From positions 1,364,001 to 1,428,000 of the forward strand of contig NC_134036.1 of NCBI RefSeq assembly GCF_964204645.1: a DNA stretch of 64,000 nucleotides, given 5' to 3'. The notes under the pieces were generated by a model. It searched no databases. It saw only the letters and a program-made list of their open reading frames with translations, and was not told the origin of the DNA. This document shows positions 36,379 through 49,843 of the stretch, piece after piece. The stretch comes from Tubulanus polymorphus (Eukaryota; Nemertea; Palaeonemertea; Tubulaniformes; Tubulanidae). Numbering within the stretch: position 1 is the first letter of the stretch; every line of letters starts with the position of its first letter. The translations under genes and the position numbers were made by a program.

Positions 36379-39300
36379 ATGTATCGTGAAAGAAACATCT
36401 TTCGTTTTCTGTTGTTGTTGATTCTATGTTTATTCATCACAAACACATCAGGTGAGTTAATCAATACTCATTGGTTCCAGAGCTGTAAAAAATGCGGAAA
36501 TCGTAAATATTGTACGATTTCAATCCATACGAGAGCATCGATGATAACCAGAGAAAGAAGAGAATTATTGTTGGAGAACAGCATAATATTTTTAGAGAAT
36601 ATTTTTGTAAAATAATCTTCTTTTTGTCATTTCAGCGAAATGTTTTGGCAAGAGTTGTACTGGTTGGGAGTGTCATTGCAATAATACAGCCGTGGACGAA
36701 TGTCCAATGATAGGTCAGAATATAGATGGCGCTTTAACGTGTCCAAATCCTAACACTGCATGTGAGTCTACAATAAGAACTCCGTATCCCTGGACACCAC
36801 CAGGATGGACCGGACCAGCTTGTCAAATCGGTAAGGTTTCTGTTTCTGCTCCAGTAAACCGGGGTCAGGTCAAATATCACTGAACCTCGGATTTATATCA
36901 GATTAACGGATTAACTCCGTAAAAGCCTTTACAAAAATAAATCTAAAGGAAATACAAGAATGTTGTAAATTTCATTAGATTTATCTCAGATTAACCGAAT
37001 AACACTAACACTAATCCTTATACGGATTAACGTCACTAATCCGTAAGCGGGAAAAAATCTATTAGTAAAAATATCATAGATTTATGTAACACCCGGGAAC
37101 TGTCGACGAACTGAGATCAACTCTTAATTATTTTGTCGCGTAAAGAAAAAAATGTTAGTTTTGTTTAATTCTAGTTGAAATCATGAAATAACTATGAATC
37201 AATTTGTTTTTGTTCGTTTTGAAAAATCGTGAAATAATTCAAATCTCTTATTCACAAAATGTGTGTTGTAGGAAACGTGGCTCGTGGTAAAACAGTTACA
37301 GCGTCATCCGCTTACATGTGGGCTGGTGGGTATAAATGTACAGATGGTCAGATGGTAGGAAGAATAGATTACGATCTATGCCACACTCGTTCAGATCAAA
37401 ACGCCTGGATTAGAATTGATCTCGGAACTCAATACGTGGTACATGAAGTTACACTTTGGGATAGAACAGACGCGACGAGCTGCGACCAGCCGTGGAGTGA
37501 GTACATATTATCATTATTGATTGTTTCATTGATTATTTCAGTCAAATCTGATAGAAAAAAATACAACTAGCTGGAAAAGTCTCGTTAAATATAAATTCCG
37601 TCTAGTAGATGAAATATCTTCAAAACTAACCAATCATTGATGGATTTTAAATATCCCGGACTCAGTTCCACAGAGTTTTCAGTTACCCTACGTTTAACCA
37701 AGATTGAACTCTACCGAAATATCTATCTTTATAATTAGAACTCTGAGTCATCAATAATCAATAATCTGTAAATAAATTCAGTTCGACAACAATGTGTCTG
37801 TGGTATCCATGGATGACAACTTTGTAATAAATGCGTCATTGGAAAATTTTGAATCAATTTTTCAAACGTGTTAACATTTTCAGTCGATGACTATGAATTT
37901 GTTTTAGGGGCCGTGCGCCTGTCGAAAACAATTAATTTATTTTTATATTTCTTTTTCAAAGAATTTGAACAGAATTGTTTTGCACCCAAAGCAATCTTCA
38001 GCTTCCCGGATGTCGTGCATTATTATTTGTTTTCATCTTTCAAAGCTTCTTAATTCTTTTTCTCAGAAAAACGTTCGCGCAACCTGGAGATTCGAGTTGG
38101 AAATGAATATGGCACCAATACAAGTATTTCTACATCTAACCCGATATGTGCTTACCAGGGGCCCCCTCTCTGTGGTACGCATAAAACATTAGAATGCAGC
38201 CCAGGTCCTATAGTTGGACGATACGTCACCGTTCAACACAAGAACATTGGTAGGCCAGAGTATCTCAACCTGGTAGAAATAGAAGTCATCGGGTTCAAAT
38301 ATATCGGTAAGTTTACATGACTATATATATGTGTAAACTATAAAGAGTATGAAAATGAATTTTGCTTTTCTTGAAAATATTCAGTGACTTTTATATAGAA
38401 TTTACCCCCGAACGAAAAATTTTGAAATGAAAAGAAGTCTCCCTTTATTACCAAAGTTTTGTTTTTAAGCACCCATTCATTTATGGATTTATCATTGTTA
38501 AAATTATATCGATTTATAAAAATATTCAGTGACTTGTAATGAGAACATATTTCCGAAAGATCGAATGATTCATATTTTTCGTATCAAATTTGAATTTCTG
38601 TTTAGCACCCGGTGATTGCAGTAAGGGATCGAACTCATTTGGATGTATGATTGAATGTAGATGTTACAACAATGAAAGTTGTGACTATTTGAGTGGTATC
38701 TGTCAATCTGGCTGTTCACAGAATTACATCGGAAAGTGGTGCGAGTCAGGTATATTACACTGAATCAGAGATTCCTTAGAATCTCGGTCCCAACTGTAAA
38801 CGACTGAAAGTAAAGATCCTTGTTCATCTAAAACTAACATCGATCTATTTTCAGAATTTAAGTTGTTTTCGCTATTAACAGAATCTGCACTGACAGATAA
38901 CAGTGTAAAAGTCAGTTGGACAGCTTACTCGGGTTCTGTAGTAGATTCAGGACGTGGTACTGTCAGCGTTCAGTATCAAGTCGTTTATCGTAAGATATCA
39001 GAAAACACTTGGACTAATCGGGAATCTGCAGGAGTCCTTACACATCACACAATTACTGGTTTAACTCATAATACCGAGTATAAGATAGCTGTTAGACTAC
39101 AGAAATTAGTGAACAGTCAACTTATATCAACTGCGAGTCTGACTAGTACAGTATTAACTTTGTGTGCAGGTAAAACCCCTCATTCTAATAAACTCTTAAA
39201 CTGTAAATGAGTTAAACATGTTGCTGTCGTCATCAAGTAGATGTCAATTCACAGAATCGCATTACTTAATTTGTGTTTGGTGTTGATTTCAGTACCAGGA

Positions 39301-42300
39301 CCTCCCGCTTCTCTCGACTTCTCATTCACGAGGGATACATTGAAAACTACATTGACATGGACTTTACCAAACAGTCCAAATTGTGATGTCATCAATTATC
39401 GGGTAGGAATTAACTTGTCCTGACCAGTAGAGGGCACCACCAGCTCTATACTGTAACATGTCTCCTATCTTTTTTTCAGCTCACGTGTGAACCCATCAGT
39501 ACAACTTCCACAACACCTTTATCAGATATAAAAACAATCAACAAACCTAAAAACGAAGGCTCCATCACAACTTTAGACATAACGACGTCACTGATACCTT
39601 TTACTCAATACAAATGTTCAATTTATGCCTGGAATAGAAAAGGTGAAGGGTCACCTGCCAGTGTTAGCTTTTGGACAGGTGAGTAATTTGAACCCAATGA
39701 CCTCAAGTATTCATTGAAGTCACTTGTCAACATTGTCACTTACTGATATTTCAGGTGAAATAACAATTCCTCAACTGGTTGTCAAGAAAGCAGCAGTAAC
39801 AGACACGACTGTTACACTTCAAATAACACGTGTTAACACTGGTAACATCACGTAAGTGTCCTCTTATTTTCATCTATAAATACCGCATGATCTTATAAAA
39901 CAATTTTGCTCTGATTTTCAGCGGTTACGAGGTGATCGTCAAGAAACATAATGAAACAATCAGCCGTCGCCGGAAGCTTACAGTCAACCAATCACAGTAC
40001 GTCTCGTACGAAGAAGCTAAACAGCGAGGATTATCAGTTTATATTACTGCAGTTCTACCACCGGAAGTGCCCTCTGAGTTTACAGTTGGTGATACACGTA
40101 ACTATAGTGGTTACTTTAATGCTCCTCTAGAAACTGGAAAATCTTACAGTTTTATTCTAGGAATCGTTGTCAATTATAACGGAGTGAGTTCATCTAGTGT
40201 TTCAATGCAAATTGTAGTTTCCAATTTGGAGGTGACTCTAGCCATTTTTTTTTTGATTTTTCAGGAAACGTTTCGGCATTATCCACCAATAGAACAGCAA
40301 GAGAGAATCATTGTTATAGCACCGTCTAGTAAGGCAGGGATAATAGGTGGCGTTGTTGCAGCTGTTCTTATACTGTTATTGGTTGCTGTTGCTCTATATA
40401 TTGTTTGGAGGTACGAGCGAATAGTGGCGACCTCTATAGTCCAATGCAAATCATTTGACAATCGCCCAATGCCCCTATTCTCACAAATGTTCTCATTCAG
40501 TTACCCACTATATGGACGCCTTAACTTTTCAGACGCGGTGGATTCAAAACTAAACAAACATCGAACAATGCAGAAATATCCATGGGGAATATTTCACCTT
40601 CTGATAAACGTATTGAAATACCTTTGGCGAGAGAAGAAGCAGAGGCTGTTTATGTGAATTGTCCTAAATCACCGAGACATGAAAATACAGCTAGTGCAAA
40701 TGCTGCATTTTCAAGAGGTTTGTCTCAAGACCGTGAGGTTTTGGAAAGTTGAAGCCTAATAATGTTTTAACACTATGATTCTTGTCTATATAGAAAGCTC
40801 CGCGTATTTCAATATCTATGACGATCCGAATGCTGTATGCGAAACGCAAGATGGCGAGGATCATCACTACGAAATCGCTTCTAAAGGCGCTACTATGATT
40901 TGTGACCTGTTGGGAGATACTTTGATGAAAACCTCTGATGAGTGGAAGAACATGAATGAAGAATTTCAGGTAAAATTGCAGGGAGGTTGCGACTACGCGT
41001 CGGTTAGAGATGTGATTATTTTTTGGATCTATTTTGTCTTTAGAGTGTTCTCAAGTTGAGACGAGGATTGAGCGCCTGCGCTGAGAAAGTGGAAAATCTT
41101 GAGAAAAACAGGTTTCCAAACATTTTGGCCTGTAAGTATTGCCTGGTCATTATATAGACATGGGTTCTGTCGTAAATACAAGAGTTGTCTTGTGAAACAT
41201 CTCTATTGACTTTCATTGACTTTGAGTGGTTTTTTCTAGATGATTCGACTAGAGTTGTTCTGGAACAAACCGGTAAAGATCCAACATCAGATTACATCAA
41301 TGCCAATTATATTCGGGTAAGGAATCAATCCTTCTATGCTCTTGCAAAGGTTTTCCTGTCCTCCTATTGTATATAAACCGAAATTCTGAATTTAATTTTC
41401 AGGGACTAACTGGTCATGTGATATGTATTGCTTGCCAGGGTAAGTCTCATGATTCAATTGTTTCGTGTTACTTGTGCACTCACTCATCTAACTTGCTCTT
41501 TCAGCTCCATTGCTATCTACAATCAATGACCATTGGCGGATGATTTGGCAAGAGAAATGTCCAGCTATTATTGTACTCACCGACCTGACTGAAGGACATG
41601 GCAAAGATAAGAAGGTGGCAAAAATACTCTAAGATGCTGAAGCGTAAACAGGCAAAATGTAGAAAAATAAGTACCGTTGATTTTTAACTTGCAGGTGAAG
41701 TGTCATTTATATTGGCCAACAAAACTGAACACGAAAGGTCGATATGGAGATATTACAGTGACAGTTGCAGAGAAAATGGAAACACACACTGAGCCTCCGG
41801 CTGCCGTACATTTCTTGTCCATTACAAAGGTAATGATCATGTCATTGCTTTATCATGAGTGACCTAGTGTTGGTATTTCTGCTATCTATAAGCTTGGTTC
41901 AGATATCGATTTTAATAGACTCTCCCGATGAGTAACTTTTCATTTATTTCATAGCGTGGCCACAAAGAAGCACATAATCTGTTAGTTTGTCACTATCGAG
42001 GATGGCCGGATCATGGTGTACCGTTCCCGGCTTCATCTGTTGTTCGTATGCAACAGTTCATCAAACAGCGTCTTACCGACCCGGATCAGGGACTTGTGCT
42101 GATTCATGGCAGGTAAATTAATTCGAAAATCTCCCAGTCCTTTACTGTTAAGGACAAGTTTAGAAATGTTATTGTTTGTGTTGTGTTCTCAGTGCTGGTG
42201 CTGGAAGGACAGGTTGTTATATCGCAACGGAGCAGCTTCTTGAAAAAGCTAAGAAAGATGGACTCGTTAACGTATTCGACATGACTAGGAAATTACGACA

Positions 42301-43976
42301 ACAAAGACCAGAAATGATCCAGAATATGGTAAAATCTTAATAAATGTACTGCCTCTCATTTCACGTTTCCAAAATGGATAACTACAACGTGTTCCTTATT
42401 ACTATCTACTTCAGAAACAGTACATTCTCGTGCACCAGATTCTACTGGAGGAACTGGTACTGGGACCGGTGGCGTACCCGACCACGAGTTTCAGAGAATC
42501 ATACGAGGAAAGAAAGGCAATGCGTCCTGTATCTAGAAACGTGTCTGATAAAATAGAGGAACAATTTCTTGTACGTATTAAGATCGGCCAAAATGAGATG
42601 AAGGGTTTTGGATAACAAACAGATGGCAGCAATGAATCCATTGACCCAGATAAACTAGATTTCAATTTTTTTTTCCTTGGTTTGGTTTTGAAGAAAATAA
42701 TTACCCAATGCGTTGTTTTCTGATGCAGGTTTTGAAGGCATCGACTCCGATTCAGGACGAGGAATCACTAGCAGTGGCCAAACTACTCAACAATGTTAGA
42801 AAGTCTCGATACAAAGACATCCTTCCCGAGGCACAGTATCAACCGCAACTCTCACATAAAGGGTTCATTAATGCTACATTTGTGCACGTGAGTTTGATTC
42901 TAATTTAATAGCTATCCGTGGAATATCCGGTGGAGGGGGGCATTAAGCCTCGATAATCTTCAGTTGAGATATCGATAAGTTATAAGAATCTGATTGAAAT
43001 ACTTTCCTTTTTATAGACGATCACAGATAAAAACGTGTTTATAGCTACACAAAGTCCACTACAAACGACAATTACTGACTTCTGGCAAATGATCTTTGAC
43101 TATAACTGTGAAATTATTGTAATGATGCATCAAGAATATCCACAAGATCCGGTAAGGTGTATTCCTAGTCTAGCATCTAGTATACATAGGTCTGCTTTGT
43201 AGGTATCTTTTTCCAGAATTCACCTTCTGATTTCAGACATATGCAAACTATTGTCCTGCAGCTGGAAGTATCAAATTCGGTCCTTTTACAATCACTGTGG
43301 AGGAGGTATCATTGCCCTGTAAGACCATCGTTCGTCGAGATTTGATCCTCCAAAAACACAATGTATGTTGAGTTGTTTCGGTATCATCTATTCAAAGATA
43401 GTATTTTTCGGAATTTCCTTCGACATTGCTATTTACTATGACCTGATCAGATCAATTGTATTTCTTTGATTTCACAGAAATCGCATCAGATTCGTCAGAT
43501 CCAGTTTTTAGGATGGCCTGAGGATGAGTCGGTTCCTGATTTACAACATCTATTCGAGTTTGTGAATCTAGTTACAAGAGAACACGTGACCAGTCCTATT
43601 GTTGTACATTGCATGTTCGTATCTTAGCAACATCAGTCAATTATTCAAAACAATATCACATATTCTATCGATAATGCAAATTTTACAGGGACAGCACAAC
43701 GAGAGCAGGGCTATTTTGTGCGGCATTTGAACTGATCACCAAGGCGCCATCTAGCGAACAAATCGATATTTATCACTGTATACAAAAACTACGAATGACT
43801 CGACCTCAATTCATTCCAAATTTGGTAAGAAATTAATCGATTTTCTTTGTATTTTTACGAGTAATTTTATTGATGTATTTTTCTTGTTTTCGTATTCATA
43901 GGAACAGTACAAGTTTCTACACGATCTGGTGATATTCTATTTACAAGGATTCGACACTTATGTGAACCTTAGTTAG
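36379..43976 (+). CDS. RPTP-3: lectin-type receptor tyrosine pseudophosphatase without the furin-like site
   Basis: 27 coding exons: 36379-36451, 36636-36830, 37272-37496, 38067-38306, 38606-38749, 38855-39169, 39293-39402, 39480-39678, 39755-39851, 39922-40183, 40265-40410, 40533-40717, 40794-40969, 41044-41131, 41240-41316, 41403-41439, 41505-41614, 41695-41829, 41955-42112, 42193-42328, 42415-42570, 42729-42887, 43017-43151, 43237-43362, 43478-43614, 43689-43824, 43902-43976; 4032 nt, 1343 aa. Domain order as in RPTP-2. The FN3-3 basic motif reads RRRKLT (39965-39982) instead of RRRKRA, so furin-type cleavage is not expected. D1 Gly990 replaces the catalytic Cys (codon 42108-42110); D2 C1273-X5-R, WPE. 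Juxtamembrane YVNC (40651) and SAYFNI (40799). The second EGF carries CDYLSGICQSG where the others have CNYLSGICESG. The phosphatase half is closest to RPTP-1 at several introns. Confidence 0.9.
37272..38306 (+). other. F-type lectin domain, RPTP-3
   Basis: Exons 37272-37496 and 38067-38306. First loop TASSAYMWAGGY is the shortest; loop 2 is MVGRIDYDL; loop 3 is TDATSCDQPW. H-X26-R-X-D is present, and the terminal basic position of the known fucose motif is Asp. The second exon has NPICAYQGPPLC and a Glu in LECSPG. Confidence 0.8.
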
Positions 43977-45833
43977 AATTATGATTCGAAATGCTGAAGA
44001 AAAGCAAACAATCAGAAAAGGGAATCTGAGTAAAGGCACCTGAACTGCTACTTTACACCTGGCATTAACCGAGTGATGGCGCCACTAGCTCGAACACGAG
44101 GCAACGAAATTCACTTACTAGTTTAATCATGAATCTTTTTAAATCGTTTTATTCAAAATATTGCTCGGACTCTTGGACATAAAGATTAACGTACTTTTCG
44201 TATTGAGGAACCTTAGGTCTACTCCAGAAACTGTCCGGTTTTATTGTGTTTATGTTTACGATTACTTTTTTGTTCATGAATATATATTCATACATAATTC
44301 ATATATCAGCTATCTAATTATGTATCTATAAAACTGAGTGTTGTATTACGTTATAATTTCAATGTAAATAAAGATATATTCAGATATTTTTCAAAAGAAA
44401 TAGATTTCAATATAAAGGTGATTAATGTAATTATCACTCTTAATTAGATATTCTTAGTTAATCTAAAAACTCATATTTGTAATCACCGCGTTCACATCGT
44501 GTATCATCCACTTCCTTCCCTTACTGTTATCCACCTATCCACCTAATATACATATACACTAGTAAAAGCGAAAGCTCGTAATTTCTAGTATAAAATCAAA
44601 ATAACTACTGACAGTTAGTTGTTACCTGTTGTCACGTTTATTGATTATACTCACAGTCCTTATATGAATATAACTGATTATTTTACTTTCATAATGAACT
44701 CGAATATTGTACATAATCTAGAATAAAATATGTAGATTTTTACTGATTTGAATTTGATGTTTATTTTTGCACTTAATGTTTTTATTATTGTCTTATTTAA
44801 CAAAAGAAAATTCATTTCCGGAAATACATTCGGTGCTTTCTGTTTTATTTTGTTTTGTTCTTGGTTTTTTTTACAAAAGGAAAGTCTTTCATGAACTCAT
44901 AGATTTACTTTAGAAATAGTTAACCAAAAATACTTCTTTTTCTGATGTTGAACAAAAGACATGATAAGCCATTTTTGAAATTTCAACAATATGATTCATA
45001 TGATACATTGGTAATAATGAATTTAGTTTATTAGGAATGGAGTCTTCTTTTGTGGTTGGATCAACACAAAATAATCACGGAGATTATAAAGCACGTAATG
45101 ACTTACGATTCCGGGGGTCAGTTGGTTAGAGTTAATCAGTGGATCTTTGACCAACTTTTGAGCATTTGTGGCTCATAACATGCTTTAGAATATTGTGGTG
45201 ATTTTTTGTTGTCAAGTTAAGACATTCTATTCTGATATCGCACTACGTGTATTCACGAAGATTTACAGCGCGATTTACAAAATAAAACATCACGTATCAA
45301 AAACTTCCGAATGAAAATAATTTCTAAACTACATAAAAATCATTCAAATGGTTGTCTGTACTTCATAATGCAAGGTTTCTCATCTTGTTGACTGTAATAA
45401 GAGTAACCAACTGCACACGTTTGACGCCCAATGTTCATTTTCCCATTTAACTTTTTCCAATAATTTTCCAACAATTTTCTTCGTAATAGAACATATCTAT
45501 CTTGAAAAGAGGAAGTTGTCGCAGAGTTTTTCACTGATCGCCGTTCAGACACGTCTTCCTTTGAACGACGAAGTTTTCTGTTTCAAACATAAAATACGTA
45601 AATCGCAATTTACTTCCTGGTAGACCGGTAGGTGACGCTTTCGCGGATTTCACAGATGCGACGCATACATTCATTTAACACCGTGCACCTTTTATATTGT
45701 CAGTTATATAATACACTCCTGAATAGGAAGACGTTTTTTTTAAACTCATGTGACCGAACGTTCAAGTATTATACATCAGAAAGCAGTTTGCTCGTACATT
45801 GTAACATCTTTTTGCGGCGTTAAAATCTACTTT
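43977..45833. other. Spacer D: 3' flank of RPTP-3 and intergenic DNA
   Basis: Shared spacer; no gene accepted. A 5-base deletion near 45577 breaks the start of the small minus-strand open frame that is intact in spacers A and C, which argues against that frame being coding. Confidence 0.55.
44367..44372 (+). promoter_or_regulatory. Candidate polyadenylation signal of RPTP-3
   Basis: AATAAA about 390 bases downstream of the stop, same context as in the other copies. Confidence 0.5.
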
Positions 45834-48800
45834 CTTAAGGTTTATTTTCGCTCTGCTATTGTTTTTATTAGCGTTACGAAGGTCAAGTATCTCCATCGCT
45901 AAAGGTAAGAAAAACTAATTCTATTCTATCATCTTTTCGTTTTTTTTATTATGTTTATACAATTCACTATAGTTAGGCTGATATAGAATATTTATACTCT
46001 GTTTCTCCTAATCGGCTGAGGGTCACATTCGTAAAACATGATGAAATTTGTAATCAGTTCATTTCTATAACTGTCGGGTCTGTTATTGTTAGATTGATCA
46101 TGATTTTAAAAAAATAGTCATGTACAGGGTAGATAGACGGTCAATTTATGAGCTCAGTAGAAATTTGAGAAACAAGGTAACAATTTTTGTAGCCTAAAAT
46201 GCGAACCTTTGTAGATAGATCTTTATTGAAAGGAGGGGTATAGACCACGGACTTTAAATTAACTTGGGTTAAGCTCAGCAGAAATGAGAAACAAGGTACG
46301 AATTTTTAGCCAGTGTAAATTAAAGCTTATTCGGTTGACCCAGTTTTTTTTTCAATTGTTGAAGTTTCTGAAAAAGCTTGTCTGGTAGGCTATCATAGAA
46401 TCGAAGGTACATGTATTCTATCATAGTGATTACATATGGCCAATGGGTTCGTTTTCCCCCGTTAACGATCCTAAACTGACCACTAGTAGCCCCTAGACAT
46501 CACGGTGTTATCATCCAAGATATTTGTTTGTATACTATTTCTATTAAAGGCTTTGTGCGGTTACAGTATGTATAGGAAGGTAAGGATTAGCATCTACATT
46601 TTGTGGGTCGATTCAGACTCTGAATTCAGTTTTCATTGGTTTAAGTGACAGTGGCAGTTAAGGACCACCATACCGGTATTGTTGATAATAGTTAATTCTC
46701 AGAGGCAGCATATTAATAGTTTTGGAAACACTGATACGTGCGTTTAGTTAATATAATCCTGAAGCCGGGTCGTGCTACAGATTTAATTCTACATGCTCAT
46801 AATCTCGATCGCGGTTTAACTGTTTACAAAACGGACTAGAATATCAAACGTCTTGTCCACTCACAGCGGTACCTGCGATATATTCTAAATCAGTGTTCAT
46901 CTTCATTACAGAAGTGTTTGCCAATGATGTCGGTGTTGTTGCTAATGACGCAGTGCACATGAATATATGGTAAATAAAATCTACTAGGTTTTCGCAATGT
47001 CGTTTGGGAAAGGGCAAACGGCTATCTTAGAATTTCCACTTGTAAATGGGTAATTTTGTAAATTGTTTGTTAATTATTTCTAGGACAGCAGCAGAACTGT
47101 ATAGTTGTGCTGTGTGCGTTGGGCTTTACAAAGCAAATCCATGTCAGTAGCGATATCTATTTTCAGTTCCACCCGAATTCATTGTGCTGACTGAATTTCC
47201 AAACGGTCAAGTTGTCCAAGGCACATCGAAAACTCTGACTCCAGTAACCCAGAGTTTTCAATTGTCTGGGCGTACAGATATGGGGTATCGACATGGACAA
47301 ATGTTTCACACAACCCAGCAGTCAATCATAAACCTGGTCCTCACAGTGGTCGGGTATCTACTAGTAGTTTGGTAGTTACAACCGATAAGGATAAAATGGA
47401 AGGCAATACAGATGTACTGCTTATCAGAACGGTGTGTCTTTTCATGTGGTCACCAACTCCACGACACTGTCAGTATTGTGTAAGTGACGTTTATAACACC
47501 TTAAACAACATCATTTTTCTTTTCTATTTTATCAAACTTTTTTTTCTATATATAGGTTATATTATATTTCTAAAATATTCTTCTTTCCTGTAAAATGAAA
47601 AGTAGATGTTTCATATTCTATAGATTCGGCAGATTCTGTTTCGCTGACTCCAGTAAACTCTGTCGTAAGGGAAGGCGGCTCGATTCGGTTTAACTTTGCA
47701 GCAACTGGTGGAAATCCTGATAGTTTCACTTTCGTATGGCAATTCTCAACTGTTTCGGGTTTCTGGAAATCAATCGGATCCACGAATGATTATTTAGCCC
47801 TAGATAATGTATCAAGAACTGATTCTGGGGCTGGTTGCATAGTCATGGCTTAGACTTAAGACTAGTCTAAGACCAACTTAGTTCTATAGCCAATCTAACA
47901 ATTTAAGACCGGTCTTATGATTTAAGACCATTTTTGGACTTAAGTCATGACTGTGCAACTGGCCCCAGGACAATATAGATATAATGCGACCAATACAGGA
48001 GGTTCTACTTTCAGTAATATCGCTACTGTCGATGTTCAATGTAAGTAACCAGCCAATAAAGAGTTTTCCAGTTTCTAGGCACCATTATCCTGTACCCATT
48101 TATAAGGACTCTCAGATTATGGATGAATACAGTATTTAGAATGATTCTGATAATGTGACCAAAAACTTTTTCATTTTTCACAGATGCACCAACGCTCTCA
48201 GAGAAACTGAAACCTGTAGCCGCAAAAATAGGGGAAAGCGTTAGATTTATGATAGGCTACTATGCAAATCCGCAAGCGACGAGTTTAAACTGCATCCACG
48301 AGTTCATATACAGAACTAATTGGTTCAGATTAGATATAATGTGCTGGGAAGTTACTATCGAATCAGTCCAGGTGTCTGATTATGGATCTCATTCGTGTCA
48401 ACTGAAGAATTCGATCGGTAGCCTGGATATTATTACATTGGATATCCTTAAAACTGGTAATTACTGTTCCGAATATTCTCATCGCTAATATTCCCCATTA
48501 ATATCCACTTGCGGCTAACTAACAGCTGTGCAATACAAAAACAAAAAATGGCGAAAGTTTGTGTTTTGTAAGATGCTCAGCTAAATGAAGAAATCCCACA
48601 CTTCGAATTTAAAATTATACGATCAAATTTATATTATGAAACCACAACGTTTCGGCTGTTGACTAACAGCCATCATCAGGTGGAATGCTCAGCTATTCGT
48701 TGAAACTAATGACCTATCCTCGAACCGATCTTTGCACTTCTACTGTTTAAGATATTGAAATTTCGCGTTTCAAACTTAATTTCTTCATTCAGTCGATGAC

Positions 48801-49387
48801 AATGCGTGGACCGTCACGTCTTTAGTCCCGCTGATAATTGCTGGAGTGGTTCTTGGTAGCATTGCGTTCATTCTGATCGTAATATTTCTACTCGTGTATC
48901 CGATAAAACAACTCAGAAACAGAGGAAATAAATCACGTGGAATGTAAGTTTTTATGGAATCATTTTGTTGTTGTCGTCCCTTTAATTGTTTCGCACCAAA
49001 TGCCACCTTCTTTTTAAATGACAGAAAACTCATCAATAACAGATCACTAATACATAACTCATCAATTACAGATTAGTTTGATTTGGTTCGAATCCCATTA
49101 GTCCTTCAAACCGACTATTTCGGTACCGTCTATTCAAAAGGTATTTGCTGAACCCAGAAATTTGAAGAATTGAAAAAATCGAGTTAAAATCGTCACTCTT
49201 TTATTTCAGTAAAACTAAAGATTTAACGACAGGTAAAAATTATTCATATAGAAATATGAATTTATTTTCTAGACTTCTAAATATTGAATGTTATTATTTT
49301 GACAATTTCATCATTTTTAAACGTATTTTTATTATTACAGTTTATCGAAACAATGACCCGGATTCACGTATTCATACAAGGAAGTAA
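45834..49387 (+). pseudogene. Ig pseudogene D
   Basis: Exon remnants: leader-like to 45904, 46912-46969, 47084-47142, 47167-47479 (V-type, TAG at 47373-47375), 47624-48040 (Ig2 with inserted element), 48184-48456 (Ig3, open), 48793-48943 (TM), 49210-49232, 49341-49387. Nearly identical to copy A, including loss of both Ig2 cysteines (TTT and TAT), which groups D with A against C and E. The 3' part (Ig3, membrane helix, cytoplasmic tail) is open, but nothing supports expression. Confidence 0.7.
47827..47968. mobile_element. MITE-like element in the Ig2 exon (copy D)
   Basis: Same element and insertion point as in copies A, C and E; inverted ends GGGGCTGGTTGC and GCAACTGGCCCC. Confidence 0.7.
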
Positions 49388-49843
49388 TGATAGGAAAAAA
49401 TGATCCATGATTTTAATGATTTTAATTGGTGATCAATTAGCTTTGTGGTCACCCTATTCAGCTGATGCCTTTTTTTCTGATACGGGGAAAACCAATGGTT
49501 TGTCTCATTTTACACGAAAGGGGTGTCATGTCTATCGTGCTAAGGATTTAAGTGGAGTTAATCCGTTAACACTATGGATTAAACTGTTTTTTTTCTTGTT
49601 TTGATAATTTGTTCTTTTTACTTTCAAAGATTTTTTCTTTTATTTATTTTTTTCCTACTCAGTTAACGGTGACCCTTGATGTTCTGTTCTGGCCTCCTTC
49701 CTAACCTCCCCCTCAGAGCAAAGTAAACTAGCAAATCTGAAATTTGTTTAAACTTCCTTTAAAATGATTTATTTGAAAATCAAAAGGAAGTTAATTGCAT
49801 AGATATGTGAGCGATATCATATTGCGTCATTCAGACAGACAAA
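49388..49843 (+). other. Gap between Ig pseudogene D and RPTP-4; presumed 5' flank
   Basis: Equivalent to 6200-6656; non-coding, T-rich, same short inverted repeat. An open frame at 49407-49604 is a chance frame created by a base change (ATGGATT for ATGAATT) plus a T-run difference. Confidence 0.45.
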
